Positions 8,878 through 17,549 of a stretch of DNA of 64,000 bases are shown here, piece by piece (within the stretch, counting starts at the first letter, position 1; every line of letters starts with the position of its first letter). Position numbers and translations under genes: made by a program. The notes beneath the pieces were generated by a model that was not told where the DNA came from, searched no databases, and saw nothing but the letters and a program-made list of their open reading frames with translations. Origin of the DNA: Sphingosinithalassobacter sp. CS137 (GTDB lineage: Bacteria; Pseudomonadota; Alphaproteobacteria; Sphingomonadales; Sphingomonadaceae); the NCBI RefSeq assembly GCF_014334115.1, contig NZ_CP060494.1, forward strand, positions 1,518,501 through 1,582,500. The letters run 5' to 3'.

Positions 8878-11238
8878 TCAGAAGTCGAAGTTCAACCGAA
8901 CCGCCGCGCCGATATCGTCGGGCGCATCGGCGAAATTGCCCGGATCGCGCCGCAGGAACAGGTTGGTGCTGATGTCGCCGCCCCGGATCGGTGCCATATA
9001 GCGCAGCTCGAAATCGCGCTCGCGCCCCTCGGGCGTGAGGTTCATCCGCTGATGGCCCCAGGCGCTGACGCTTTCGGTGGCATAGTCCCAGCCCTGCGGC
9101 AGCCGCAGGTCGAGCCCGCCCGTTTCGACGCGCAGCGGCTGCGACACACGCACCCCGATGCTGTCGCGCCGGCCGAACACCCCCGTCTTGCCGATATCGG
9201 CCGAGAAGCCGCTCGTTTGCAGCGTGCCGCTCCCCTCCAGACCGCCGCGCAGCTGCGCCGTGGTCCAGCCGCGCCGCCACGATCCGCCGAGCGTCCACCC
9301 TTCGGCGGAGCGCCAGCGCAGTGCTGCGTCGACGAAGGTCGTGTCCGCCCGCGCCGCGCCCAGCGCGCCGGTGAAGCGGGCGCCGAGCAGCGTGTCCTCC
9401 TCGCTGAGCCGGGTCGCACTCAGCCCCGCACGCAGGTCGCCGAAGCGCCGGTCGACGCCCAGCGTCAGTCGATTGTAGCCGTTGCGCTGATAGCGGCGCT
9501 GCACGGCGACGAGAGTCGATTCCTGCCGCGAGAGCACGTCGCCGGTCTCGGTCGCAACCGTCACGCCCCAGCCGCCGAACGTGCGGCGCAGCGCGAAGGC
9601 CCCGGTCACGTCGCTTTCGAAGCCCGCGCTGGTCGTCGGATCGCGCGCGATCAGGAACGCCGGTTCGGCGCGGCCCGCCAGCCGCCCGGCGAGCGCGCCG
9701 CCGCTTTCGGAGGCGCCGATCGCGAACTGCGTTTCGCTGCCCAGCCGGCCGGTGACCGAGGCGGCGATCGCCCGCGCCTGTTGCGCGTCCGGCTCGCCGA
9801 TCGCCAGCCGCTCGATTCGCAGCGTGTCGCGCCCCGGCGCCAGCGTAACTGCAACCGACAGGTCGCGATAGCCCACGGCAAAGCTCTGCTGCCGCATCGC
9901 CAGCGTGCGGCGCAGCTGCGAATCGGGACGGTAGCGGCGGATCGTGTCGGCCAGCTCCATCGCAAAGGCCCGGTCGAAGCCGTCGAGCACGACTGCGCCG
10001 AGCGAGGCCTGCTGCGCGTCGCCCATCGGCGCGGAAAGCTCGGCGTTGACGGTGCGCGATGCGACCTGCCCCGATCCCGCTACCGCCGTCTGCCCGACCG
10101 GTTGAAAGGCGCGCGTGAGATCCAGGATCCCGCGTCCGTAGATCGGATCGGTGCCCGGCGCCCCGGCATCGCGCGCCGTGGCATAGAGCAGCGCCACGAT
10201 GTCCGCGCCGGTCAGGTTGGGGAATGCCTGGGCGAGCAGCGCAACCGCACCCGAGATCTGCGGCGCCGAAAAGGAGGTGCCGGACCAGAGATAGGGCGTG
10301 CCGTCCGCGCCCGGCGCGCGCACGCGCTCGCCGACCGCCGCCAGGTAGAAATCCGCCGAGGTGCCGGCCCGGTTGCTGAAATCGGAGATCAGATCGTTGG
10401 TGCCGACGGAACCCGCGATAATGATGATCCCGCGCGAGATGCTCGGATCGGTCGCCGGATCGGTGAATTCGTTCGGGTTGACGGCCTCCGGATTCTCCGA
10501 AACCGGACCGTCGTTTCCGGCAGAGATCACCACCACGACTCCTGCAGCCGTGGCGCGCGCCAGTGCCTGCCGAACGCTCGACCCGGCGGGGCCGCCGCCC
10601 AGCGAGATGTTGATCACGCGCGCGCCATTCTGAGTCGCGATGTCGATCCCTTGCGCGATCGCCGAATCGGGGTGGCGGCAACCGCTCAACTCGTCGTCGG
10701 GATCGTCGTTGGCGCAGCTTCCGGGCGAATCGGAGCGAATGACGATCAGCTCCGCGTCGAATGCGACGCCGTGCGTCCCGACGCCATTGCGCCGCCCGGC
10801 CACCGTGAAGGCAACGGCCGTGCCATGGCCGTCCTCGTCGTCGATCGTCCGGCTGCCTGCGGTATCCGCCGACACGCCGAGGATGCGGCCGCCGAATTCC
10901 TCGCTCTCGAGGTCGATGCCGCTATCGATCACGCCGACCCGGACACTGCTGCCGGTTGCGCCGGTCTGATAGGCAGTCAGCGCATTCATCGAGACCGGAC
11001 CGATCGAGGCGCGATATTCGGCGGTGTCATAGTTTGCGGGCGGCGGCGCCGGTGTGGGAGCCGGCGCGGGCACCGGAGCAGGTGTCGGCGAAGGCGTGGG
11101 AGTCGGCGCCGGTGCGGCGGGCGGTGGGGGCGTGTACCCCGTGCCGCCGCCACCGCCGCCGCCCGAACAGGCCGCGAGCAACACAATTCCCCCGAGCGCC
11201 GCCGATTGCAGCAGGCGCGAACGCAGCTTCGCATTCAT
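8878..11238 (-). CDS. S8 subtilisin-like serine protease lipoprotein with C-terminal beta-rich domain
   Basis: 786 residues. Signal peptide 1-23 with lipobox LAAC (Cys24), then a poly-Gly run and a Pro/Ala/Thr linker (about 36-68). The subtilase domain (70-380) shows Asp105 in VIDSGID, His138 in DGHGTAVA, oxyanion Asn242 in SAGNDG and catalytic Ser322 in SGTSFSAPQ. The final 400 residues are beta-strand-rich with alternating polar/hydrophobic residues and end in RLNFDF, an aromatic C-terminus like an outer-membrane barrel. This looks like an autotransporter-type protease that is also lipidated. Substrate unknown. It is divergent from the HAD gene. Confidence 0.87.
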   Translation of the reverse strand: MNAKLRSRLLQSAALGGIVLLAACSGGGGGGGTGYTPPPPAAPAPTPTPSPTPAPVPAPAPTPAPPPANYDTAEYRASIGPVSMNALTAYQTGATGSSVRVGVIDSGIDLESEEFGGRILGVSADTAGSRTIDDEDGHGTAVAFTVAGRRNGVGTHGVAFDAELIVIRSDSPGSCANDDPDDELSGCRHPDSAIAQGIDIATQNGARVINISLGGGPAGSSVRQALARATAAGVVVVISAGNDGPVSENPEAVNPNEFTDPATDPSISRGIIIIAGSVGTNDLISDFSNRAGTSADFYLAAVGERVRAPGADGTPYLWSGTSFSAPQISGAVALLAQAFPNLTGADIVALLYATARDAGAPGTDPIYGRGILDLTRAFQPVGQTAVAGSGQVASRTVNAELSAPMGDAQQASLGAVVLDGFDRAFAMELADTIRRYRPDSQLRRTLAMRQQSFAVGYRDLSVAVTLAPGRDTLRIERLAIGEPDAQQARAIAASVTGRLGSETQFAIGASESGGALAGRLAGRAEPAFLIARDPTTSAGFESDVTGAFALRRTFGGWGVTVATETGDVLSRQESTLVAVQRRYQRNGYNRLTLGVDRRFGDLRAGLSATRLSEEDTLLGARFTGALGAARADTTFVDAALRWRSAEGWTLGGSWRRGWTTAQLRGGLEGSGTLQTSGFSADIGKTGVFGRRDSIGVRVSQPLRVETGGLDLRLPQGWDYATESVSAWGHQRMNLTPEGRERDFELRYMAPIRGGDISTNLFLRRDPGNFADAPDDIGAAVRLNFDF

Positions 11239-11353
11239 GAATGACGACCCCGTTGTCGGTCCAATCAGCAGTAACCCTTATGTTTCCGAAGGTTAACAGG
11301 GGATGTCAGGCGCGGTTGCGATATATACTGCCCCGGCCTAGACCGCCGCACCA

Positions 11354-12025
11354 ATGCTTGCCGAGCTTCGCCACGTCCGCAACTGGGTCTTTGACCTGGA
11401 CAATACGCTATATCCGGCGAGCGCAAACCTCTTTGCGCACGTCGACCGGCGCATGCGCGACTATGTCGCCCGACTGATCGGGTGCGGCCCCGAGGAAGCG
11501 CACCGCATCCAGAAACACTATTTCTTCGCGCACGGCACCACCCTCTCCGGGCTGATGGCCGAGCATGGCGTCGATCCGCACGATTTCCTCGACTATGTCC
11601 ACGACATCGAGATGGAGGCGCTCGAGCGCAACGAGCCGCTTGCCGCCGCTATCGCCCGGCTGCCCGGCCGCAAGCTCGTCTTCACCAACGGCGACGCGCC
11701 CTATGCCGCGCGCGTGCTCGAACGGCTGGGCCTCTCCGAAAGCTTCGAGGCAGTGCACGACATCCATGCCACTGCCTATCGTCCCAAGCCCGATCCGACT
11801 GCCTATCGCGGTTTGTGCGACGCCTATGACCTCGCGCCCGAGGCCTCGCTGTTCGTCGAGGACATGGCGCGCAACCTCAAGCCCGCCAAGGCGATCGGCA
11901 TGACGACGGTGTGGGTGAACAACGGCTCGGAGCAGCCGCCCGACTGCACCGACCGGACCTTCATCGACTATACCACCAACGACATCGCGCAGTGGCTGCA
12001 CGACATTCTGGAGACCGATATATGA
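11354..12025 (+). CDS. HAD-superfamily pyrimidine 5'-nucleotidase
   Basis: 223-residue soluble HAD phosphatase of the SDT1/PHM8-like group, expected to dephosphorylate pyrimidine nucleotides. Motif I is FDLDNTLYP with Asp14 and Asp16. Motif II is KLVFTNGD and motif III runs from YRPKPDP to LFVEDMARN. The stop overlaps the dapD start (ATGA), so the two are translated together; this pairing is common in sphingomonads. A TATACT sequence at 11324-11329 is a possible -10 element, with no good -35. Confidence 0.88.
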   Translation: MLAELRHVRNWVFDLDNTLYPASANLFAHVDRRMRDYVARLIGCGPEEAHRIQKHYFFAHGTTLSGLMAEHGVDPHDFLDYVHDIEMEALERNEPLAAAIARLPGRKLVFTNGDAPYAARVLERLGLSESFEAVHDIHATAYRPKPDPTAYRGLCDAYDLAPEASLFVEDMARNLKPAKAIGMTTVWVNNGSEQPPDCTDRTFIDYTTNDIAQWLHDILETDI

Positions 12026-12846
12026 CCGCAGATCTCGCCCCTCAGATCGACGCCGCCTGGGAAGACCGCGCCTCGCTTGGCCTTCACACCGACGGCGCGG
12101 TGCGCGAAGCGGTGGCCGAGGCGCTCCTCCTGCTCGATCGTGGCGAAGCACGGGTGGCCGAGCCCGACGACGCGGGCGGCTGGCGCGTCAACCAGTGGCT
12201 CAAGAAAGCGGTCCTCCTCTCGTTCCGGCTCAACGATAATGCAGTGATTCCGGGCCCGGGCGTCACCAACTGGTTCGACAAGGTGCCGTCGAAATTCTCC
12301 AACTGGGGGGAGGAAGCGTTCCGCACCGCGGGCTTCCGCGCGGTTCCCGGCGCGATCGTCCGCCACGGCAGCTTCGTCGGCAAGGGCGCGGTGCTGATGC
12401 CCAGCTTCGTCAACATCGGCGCCTATGTCGGCGAAGGGACGATGGTCGACACCTGGGCCACCGTCGGCAGCTGCGCCCAGATCGGAAAGAATGTTCACCT
12501 CTCCGGCGGCGCGGGCATCGGCGGCGTGCTCGAGCCGCTTCAGGCCGATCCGGTGATCATCGGCGACGGCGCCTTCATCGGCGCGCGCAGCGAAGTCGCC
12601 GAGGGCGTGCGTGTCGGCGAGGGCGCGGTGCTCTCGATGGGCGTCTATCTCGGCGCGAGCACCAAGATCGTCGATCGCGCGACGGGCGAGGTCTTCCGCG
12701 GCGAAGTGCCGCCCTATTCGGTGGTCGTTCCCGGCACGATGGGCGGCGGCGAGGGCAAGCCGAGCCTCTACTGCGCCGTCATCGTCAAGCGAGTCGACGA
12801 GCAGACGCGCAGCAAGACGAGCATCAACGAGCTGCTGCGCGACTAG
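12022..12846 (+). CDS. dapD: 2,3,4,5-tetrahydropyridine-2,6-dicarboxylate N-succinyltransferase
   Basis: 274 residues. Transfers succinyl from succinyl-CoA to tetrahydrodipicolinate in lysine and meso-diaminopimelate synthesis. The family pattern is clear: an N-terminal helical part ([20 protein letters not shown]), then a left-handed beta helix of hexapeptide repeats (about 105-215) with [20 protein letters not shown] and the conserved [14 protein letters not shown]. It ends [20 protein letters not shown]. The ATG at 12022 overlaps the preceding stop by four bases, which settles the start. Confidence 0.95.
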   Translation: MTADLAPQIDAAWEDRASLGLHTDGAVREAVAEALLLLDRGEARVAEPDDAGGWRVNQWLKKAVLLSFRLNDNAVIPGPGVTNWFDKVPSKFSNWGEEAFRTAGFRAVPGAIVRHGSFVGKGAVLMPSFVNIGAYVGEGTMVDTWATVGSCAQIGKNVHLSGGAGIGGVLEPLQADPVIIGDGAFIGARSEVAEGVRVGEGAVLSMGVYLGASTKIVDRATGEVFRGEVPPYSVVVPGTMGGGEGKPSLYCAVIVKRVDEQTRSKTSINELLRD

Positions 12847-12888
12847 GCCGCAGCCGGGGCGAAGGAAGCGCGACCGGCCCTGGCTGGC

Positions 12889-13305
12889 CTAGGCGTCGCG
12901 CTTCTTGCCGTCGATCAACACCGCCTGCTGCCAGCGGCTCGGCGCCTTGTCCGTTCGATGGATGCATCCGGCCCAGCAGCAGGGACGCTTCTTTCCCTCG
13001 AGAAGCTCCTCGCGCGTCCGTTCGATGCGGCGCGCGCGCGTTGCCGGTCGCTTCGCATCCTCGATCCAGCAGATGAACTCGTTGCGTCCGAGCGGCGTCA
13101 GCGACTCCCACAGCGCCAGCAGCTTCGGGTTTTCCGCCAACGCCAGTTGAAGATCTCCGGGCGCCCGATGGACGGTGCCGTGCGAAAAGGCGCTCGCCAC
13201 AGGATTCTCCCGCTGCCGTCCGAACCACCGCTGCGCAGCCTGCGCGTCCGGGCGGCCAATGTCCACCGCCGTGCCTGCGTGCCCCGTACGGTCGAATGGA
13301 ACCAC
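12889..13305 (-). CDS. YdeI/OmpD-associated-like small protein
   Basis: About 138 residues if started at GTG 13305. The C-terminal part matches the short YdeI/OmpD-associated family: NPKLLALWESLTPLGRNEF, then ICWIEDAKRPATRARRIER and a Cys-pair segment KKRPCCWAG. Function is unknown. The frame stays open to 13473, but that part would be antisense to the DUF305 gene and reads as unlikely protein (Cys-rich CSCCWSCFSCC), so it is left out. GTG 13305 has no clear ribosome site; a later start close to the domain is possible. Start is the weak point. Confidence 0.65.
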   Translation of the reverse strand: MVPFDRTGHAGTAVDIGRPDAQAAQRWFGRQRENPVASAFSHGTVHRAPGDLQLALAENPKLLALWESLTPLGRNEFICWIEDAKRPATRARRIERTREELLEGKKRPCCWAGCIHRTDKAPSRWQQAVLIDGKKRDA

Positions 13306-13323
13306 TCGCCGTGTGAAACCGTA
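13298..13323 (+). promoter_or_regulatory. EcfG-like general stress promoter for the DUF305 operon
   Basis: GGAAC (13298-13302), a 17-base spacer, then CGTA (13320-13323). The alphaproteobacterial EcfG consensus is GGAAC-N16/17-CGTT, so one base differs. Transcription would start near 13330, just ahead of the ribosome site at 13340. Confidence 0.45.
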
Positions 13324-13351
13324 GCTTCCCGCATCAGCCGGAGGAACAGCA

Positions 13352-13924
13352 TTGGCCGAGCAGCAGGAAAAGCAGGACCAGCAGCACGAACAGGGCGGCG
13401 GCATGTATCTCCGCTTCATGGCGATGATCGGCACCTCGACCTTCGTCATGTTCCTGCTGATGTATTTCAACACCTACAGCGCCAACCACATCTTCTTCAG
13501 CGAGACGCGCTTCTGGATGGCCTTCGTGATGGGCACGGCGATGATGGTCGTCATGCTCCTTTTCATGTGGGCGATGTACAAGAACCGCACCAAGAACTTC
13601 ATCATCCTCGGCGTCGCCGCCGTCACGTTCGCGCTCGCGCTGTGGCTGGTGCGCAGCCAGACAACCATTGATGACAGTGAATATATGCAGGCGATGATCC
13701 CGCATCATTCGATCGCGATCATGACCAGCGAGCGTGCGCACATCCGCGATCCGCGCGTGCGCCAGCTGGCAAAGGACATCATCGTCGCCCAGCGCCGCGA
13801 GATCGCCGAAATGCGCTATCTGATCGCCGACATCGAGGAGAACGGCATCCGCCTCACCGAGCGGATGCCCACGGCGGAGGAACTGGCGCCGGCCGGCACG
13901 CCCGCCGCGGAGGATGGCCAATGA
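13352..13924 (+). CDS. Membrane-anchored DUF305 protein
   Basis: 190 residues starting with TTG, supported by GGAGGA at 13340-13345. Three hydrophobic segments (about 22-42, 50-72, 78-98) precede a periplasmic helical DUF305 domain with the family motif MIPHHSIAIMTSERA and Met/His residues. DUF305 proteins such as cyanobacterial CopM bind copper, so a metal role is a reasonable but unproven inference. It ends in an ATGA overlap with the next gene, and a cytochrome c follows. Confidence 0.82.
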   Translation: MAEQQEKQDQQHEQGGGMYLRFMAMIGTSTFVMFLLMYFNTYSANHIFFSETRFWMAFVMGTAMMVVMLLFMWAMYKNRTKNFIILGVAAVTFALALWLVRSQTTIDDSEYMQAMIPHHSIAIMTSERAHIRDPRVRQLAKDIIVAQRREIAEMRYLIADIEENGIRLTERMPTAEELAPAGTPAAEDGQ

Positions 13925-14445
13925 TCCGCACCCCCCTGCTCCTCGCCCTGGTGCCCGTCCTCATGCTCGGCGCCTGCAACCGCAACACGGCCCCCGGCAA
14001 CGACCGCGAGGCACAGATCGACGCCGCGCCGACGCCGGCCCCGGTGATGCCTGCCGCGCAGGCGTTGTCGGGCATCGCGACCGAGGCGATCGCCGTCGAG
14101 ACGATGACCGATGCCGATCTGGCCGCGCTCGGGGGGCCGGAAGGCAAGTGCCTGATCCGGCTGACCGAGGTCGGCTTTCCTTCCTTCGTGCACGACGGGC
14201 TCGACGGCACCGGCGTGATCAAGCTGAACGGAAAGCTGATTCCACTCACCGCCGAACGGGCCGGCATGTTCTCGTCGGACGGGCTGCGCGTGGCGATCCG
14301 GCCGGTCGAACGCGACTTCGGCTCGGACGGAATGCGCGAGGCCGAGATGATCCTGATGCTTCCGGGCGCGAGCGACGAACACGGCTACCGCGGCTATGAG
14401 GATTGCGCCCACCGGGCCGGCCGTCTCGAAGACGAAGGGGGCTAG
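13921..14445 (+). CDS. Lipoprotein of unknown function (DUF6692-like)
   Basis: 174 residues. Signal peptide with lipobox LGAC (Cys19), a low-complexity Ala/Pro stretch, then a compact domain from about residue 55. That domain holds GKCLIRLTEVGFPSFV, GTGVIKLNGKLIPL and a C-terminal YEDCAHRAG. Two Cys (about 77 and 162) could form a disulfide. Its ATG overlaps the DUF305 stop by four bases and the cytochrome gene starts 4 bases after its stop, so all three form one operon. I do not recognise a biochemical function. Confidence 0.75.
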   Translation: MIRTPLLLALVPVLMLGACNRNTAPGNDREAQIDAAPTPAPVMPAAQALSGIATEAIAVETMTDADLAALGGPEGKCLIRLTEVGFPSFVHDGLDGTGVIKLNGKLIPLTAERAGMFSSDGLRVAIRPVERDFGSDGMREAEMILMLPGASDEHGYRGYEDCAHRAGRLEDEGG

Positions 14446-14449
14446 TCCC

Positions 14450-14995
14450 ATGTTCGCAAATCTCTCCTGGCGCAGCGTTGTGATCGGCGCAGTCGGCATG
14501 TGCCTGCTGCTCGGGCTCGTGGCGTTGATCGTGATCGAAACCGGCGCCTATGACGTCGCCGCCGACGAGCGGCACGAGACGCCGGTCGGCTGGGCCCTGG
14601 CGACCACGATGCGCAACTCGGTCGAGCTGCGCGCGGGCGACATCGAGGCGCCTGGCTTCACGCCCGCGATGGTCGCTGCCGGCGCGCGCGAATACAAGGC
14701 GATGTGCCAGCACTGCCATGGCGGCGTCGGCGCCGGTCGCGCCGGGTGGGCCGAAGGCATGCGACCGAAGCCGCCCGCGCTTGCCGGTGCCGCTGACCAG
14801 TGGCGGCCGCGCGAGATATTCTGGATTGCAAAGCACGGTATCAAGATGACCGGCATGCCCGCCTTCGGCGGCTCGCATGACGAGGCGACGCTGTGGAACA
14901 TCGCAGCCTTCGTCGATGCGCTGCCGACGATGAGCGCCGAGCAATATGCCGCCTATTCGGCCGAGCATGGCGGCGAGGGCCATCACGGCCACTGA
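14450..14995 (+). CDS. Membrane-anchored c-type cytochrome
   Basis: 181 residues. An N-terminal anchor (about 8-30) is followed by a mono-haem cytochrome c domain with the CQHCH haem site near residue 86 and axial Met in KMTGMPAFGG. The C-terminus is His-rich (HGGEGHHGH). It is exported to the periplasmic side of the inner membrane. ATG 14450 follows the lipoprotein stop by 4 bases. Together with DUF305 and the lipoprotein it suggests a periplasmic redox or metal-handling module; the electron partner is not visible. Confidence 0.85.
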   Translation: MFANLSWRSVVIGAVGMCLLLGLVALIVIETGAYDVAADERHETPVGWALATTMRNSVELRAGDIEAPGFTPAMVAAGAREYKAMCQHCHGGVGAGRAGWAEGMRPKPPALAGAADQWRPREIFWIAKHGIKMTGMPAFGGSHDEATLWNIAAFVDALPTMSAEQYAAYSAEHGGEGHHGH

Positions 14996-15131
14996 GCCGC
15001 AACCCCTGTCCTACAGCCCGCGCTTTGCGCTACACCGCCCGGCATGAACCTGACCATCCCGCCTCGGCATCATGCCCGCACCCGCATCGAACCCCGTGCC
15101 AGAACCGGAAACCAGGGGGGACGTATCGCTG

Positions 15132-15155
15132 CGTTCGTTGCGTTCTGCACGAACG
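15132..15155. promoter_or_regulatory. Inverted repeat upstream of tryptophan dioxygenase
   Basis: Perfect 7-base arms CGTTCGT (15132-15138) and ACGAACG (15149-15155) separated by 10 bases, 25 bases before the kynA start. The size and position fit a repressor or activator dyad; the regulator is unknown. Confidence 0.4.
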
Positions 15156-15180
15156 TGAAGGTATGCGGAGGCGCGACTCG

Positions 15181-15960
15181 ATGACCGCCGGCGAACCCAA
15201 TGGCATGACCTATGGCCAGTATCTCGCGCTCGACGAGATCCTCGGCGCGCAGCATCCGCTTTCGGACAAGCATGACGAGCTGCTGTTCATCGTCATCCAC
15301 CAGACCAAGGAGCTGTGGCTCAAGCAGACGATCGCCGAGCTGCTCCAGGCCAAGGCGCTGGTGCAGGAGGATCGCCATGTCGAGGCATACAAGAGCCTCG
15401 CGCGCGTCAGTCGGATCCAGTCGGTGATGACGCTGAGCTGGGAGATCCTCGCGACGATGACGCCGAGCGACTATACCCAGTTCCGCGGCGTCCTCGGCAC
15501 CAGCTCGGGTTTCCAATCGGACCAGTTTCGTGCCGTCGAGACGCTGCTCGGCCTGCGCGGCGGCGGACCGGAGGCAGGCCCGTTGACCGGGCAATTCGAA
15601 GCGATGCCCAGCCTGTGGGACGATGCCAATGCCGCGCTCGCGCGCGCCGGCTTCGATCTGCCCGCTGCCGTGCTCGCCCGCGAATGGCCCGAACCCTATG
15701 TGCCGAACGATGCGGTCGAGGACGCCTGGGCCACCGTCTATCGCGACACGACACGCTATTGGGATCTCTATCAGCTCGCCGAGAAGCTGGTCGATATCGA
15801 CGATGCGCTCGCCACCTGGCGGCACAAGCACGTCCTCACCGTCAGCCGGATCATCGGCGGAAAGCGCGGGACCGGCGGCACCGCGGGAGTTCCGTATCTT
15901 CAGTCGACTCTGTCGAAGCGTGCTTTCCCGGAACTCTGGACGCTGAGGACCCAGCTGTGA
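15181..15960 (+). CDS. kynA: Tryptophan 2,3-dioxygenase
   Basis: 259 residues. Haem enzyme that opens tryptophan to N-formylkynurenine, the first step of the kynurenine pathway. Family marks: MTYGQYLALDEIL, LFIVIHQTKELWLKQ (with active-site His40), FRGVLGTSSGFQS and the haem-ligand region WRHKHVLTVSRIIGGKRGTG. ATG 15181 has GCGGAGG upstream with 8-base spacing; ATG 15163 is poorly placed. The stop overlaps the next gene's GTG start (GTGA), so the two proteins are co-translated. No kynB formamidase is seen nearby. Confidence 0.95.
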   Translation: MTAGEPNGMTYGQYLALDEILGAQHPLSDKHDELLFIVIHQTKELWLKQTIAELLQAKALVQEDRHVEAYKSLARVSRIQSVMTLSWEILATMTPSDYTQFRGVLGTSSGFQSDQFRAVETLLGLRGGGPEAGPLTGQFEAMPSLWDDANAALARAGFDLPAAVLAREWPEPYVPNDAVEDAWATVYRDTTRYWDLYQLAEKLVDIDDALATWRHKHVLTVSRIIGGKRGTGGTAGVPYLQSTLSKRAFPELWTLRTQL

Positions 15961-17105
15961 GCCGAAGCTGGAAGCATCTGTTCCAGCGGTCGATCGCCGC
16001 CGCTCCCGATCGGCTGCACATGGCGGCGCACAGCCATCATCTCTGGCCCGATGCCAGCTTCTTGGGGCAGCTTGCCGCATGGGAGGATGCCGCCCGCCTT
16101 GCCGATCGCAAATGGGATCGGGTGATGGGCGAGATCTGGCCGGCCGCGCAACGCCACGTCGCCGACGAGTTGCACCTGCCGGACCCCGCGACGACTGTCT
16201 TCGCGCCGAACACGCACGAGCTGCTCGTCCGGCTCGTCTCCGCCATCGGGCGGCGCCCCGTGCGCGTGCTGGCGAGCCGCGGCGAGTTTCACAGCTTCCG
16301 GCGTCAGGCCGCGCGCTGGGAGGAGGGCGGCACGATCACGCTCGAGACGGTGCCGGTCGAAGGCGACTTCGCCGGGCGCTTCCTAGAGCGTGCCCGATCG
16401 GGCGAGCATGATCTGATCTTCGTCAGCCAGGTGATGTTCGGCACCGGCACGCGGTTCGACGGGCTGAACGAACTCGCCGCCCTCGCTCGACCCGAGGGGC
16501 CTTGGGTGACGATCGACGGCTATCACGGCTTCATGGCGGTCGAGACCGACCTGTCCGCCGTGGCGGACCGGCTCTTCTACACTGCTGGCGGCTACAAATA
16601 TGCCATGGCCGGCGAAGGGGCAGGCTTCCTTCATGCGCCGCCCGGCTTCGGCCCCCGGCCCGAAGTCACCGGCTGGTATGCCGAGTTCGACGACCTTTCG
16701 CTGCCGCCCGGCAGCATCGGCTATGCGCCCGACGCGCGCCGCTTCCTGGGCGCGACCTTCGATCCGTCGGGCATCTATCGGTTCGTCGCCGTGCGCGACA
16801 TGCTCGCGGACGAGGGGCTGACGACGCAGCGGATCAGCGAGCACGTCGTGGCGCTCAAGGCGCGGCTGCTCGGAGGGCTATCGGAAACGCCGCTCGGGGC
16901 CGCCGAGCTGCTCAATCCGCACGCCGAGCCCGATCAGGCGCGCTTCCTTGCGCTGCGCGCGCCAAAGGCAGCGGACTGGAAGGCTGCGTTCCAGGAAAGG
17001 GACGTCACCGTCGACGTGCGCGGGGACGTGCTGCGCATCGGTCTGGGGCTCTATCATGACGAACGCGACGTCGACCGCTTTCTCGCCGCCGCCGCCAAGC
17101 TTTGA
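15957..17105 (+). CDS. Kynureninase-like PLP enzyme (aminotransferase class V fold)
   Basis: 382 residues from a GTG that overlaps the dioxygenase stop. A fold-type I PLP enzyme. The Schiff-base Lys lies in TAGGYKYAMAGEGAGFLH and the PLP-nitrogen Asp in TIDGYHGF. Coupling to tryptophan dioxygenase argues that it cleaves kynurenine to anthranilate and alanine. Sequence differs from textbook KynU, which has a D-x-A-H-S-A-G signature where this has DGYHGFMAV. It may be a divergent kynureninase or another kynurenine-processing enzyme. The end is 12 bases from a convergent gene. Confidence 0.75.
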   Translation: MSRSWKHLFQRSIAAAPDRLHMAAHSHHLWPDASFLGQLAAWEDAARLADRKWDRVMGEIWPAAQRHVADELHLPDPATTVFAPNTHELLVRLVSAIGRRPVRVLASRGEFHSFRRQAARWEEGGTITLETVPVEGDFAGRFLERARSGEHDLIFVSQVMFGTGTRFDGLNELAALARPEGPWVTIDGYHGFMAVETDLSAVADRLFYTAGGYKYAMAGEGAGFLHAPPGFGPRPEVTGWYAEFDDLSLPPGSIGYAPDARRFLGATFDPSGIYRFVAVRDMLADEGLTTQRISEHVVALKARLLGGLSETPLGAAELLNPHAEPDQARFLALRAPKAADWKAAFQERDVTVDVRGDVLRIGLGLYHDERDVDRFLAAAAKL

Positions 17106-17117
17106 AAGCGGCGCGGG

Positions 17118-17546
17118 TCAGCCGACCGCGGCGACACCCAGCCGGGGGATCTCGATCTTCGGGCAGCGATCCATCACCACCTCGAGCCCCGCCGCCTCGG
17201 CAACGGCGGCCGCGGCGTCGTTGACGACGCCCAGCTGCATCCATACCGATTTCGCACCCGCCGCGATCGCCTCGTCGACGGCGGTGGCCGCCGCCTCGGA
17301 ATTGCGGAAGATATCGACCATGTCGATCGGCTCGCCGATCTGCGAAAGGTCCCGGAAGACGAACTCGCCGTGGACATGCTCGCCGGTGATCGTCGGGTTG
17401 ACCGGAATCACGCGATATCCGCGGCTTTGAAGATAGGCCATCACGCCATAGGATGCACGGTCGGGCCGGTCCGAGGCGCCGATCATCGCGATCGTGCGCG
17501 TCCGTTCGAGCAGCGCCTTGATGTCCTCGTCGCGGGTCAGCGGCAT
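17118..17546 (-). CDS. CoA-binding domain protein, YccU type
   Basis: 142 residues, a single Rossmann CoA_binding_2 domain. The nucleotide loop is IAMIGASDRPDRASYGVMAYL and the middle holds VDIFRNSEAAATAVDEAI and SVWMQLGVVND. These small proteins resemble the N-terminal domain of acyl-CoA synthetases and bind CoA; the physiological role is unknown. The start lies 3 bases after the Mrp-gene stop on the same strand, so it is probably the second gene of that unit. Confidence 0.85.
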   Translation of the reverse strand: MPLTRDEDIKALLERTRTIAMIGASDRPDRASYGVMAYLQSRGYRVIPVNPTITGEHVHGEFVFRDLSQIGEPIDMVDIFRNSEAAATAVDEAIAAGAKSVWMQLGVVNDAAAAVAEAAGLEVVMDRCPKIEIPRLGVAAVG

Positions 17547-17549
17547 GCC

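Noticed and set aside
8456..10681. 741-residue minus-strand frame
   Set aside because: Out of frame within the S8 protease and monooxygenase genes; Arg-rich shadow sequence.
13306..13473. N-terminal extension of the YdeI-like protein
   Set aside because: Antisense to the DUF305 gene and its ribosome site; contains improbable CSCCWSCFSCC sequence.
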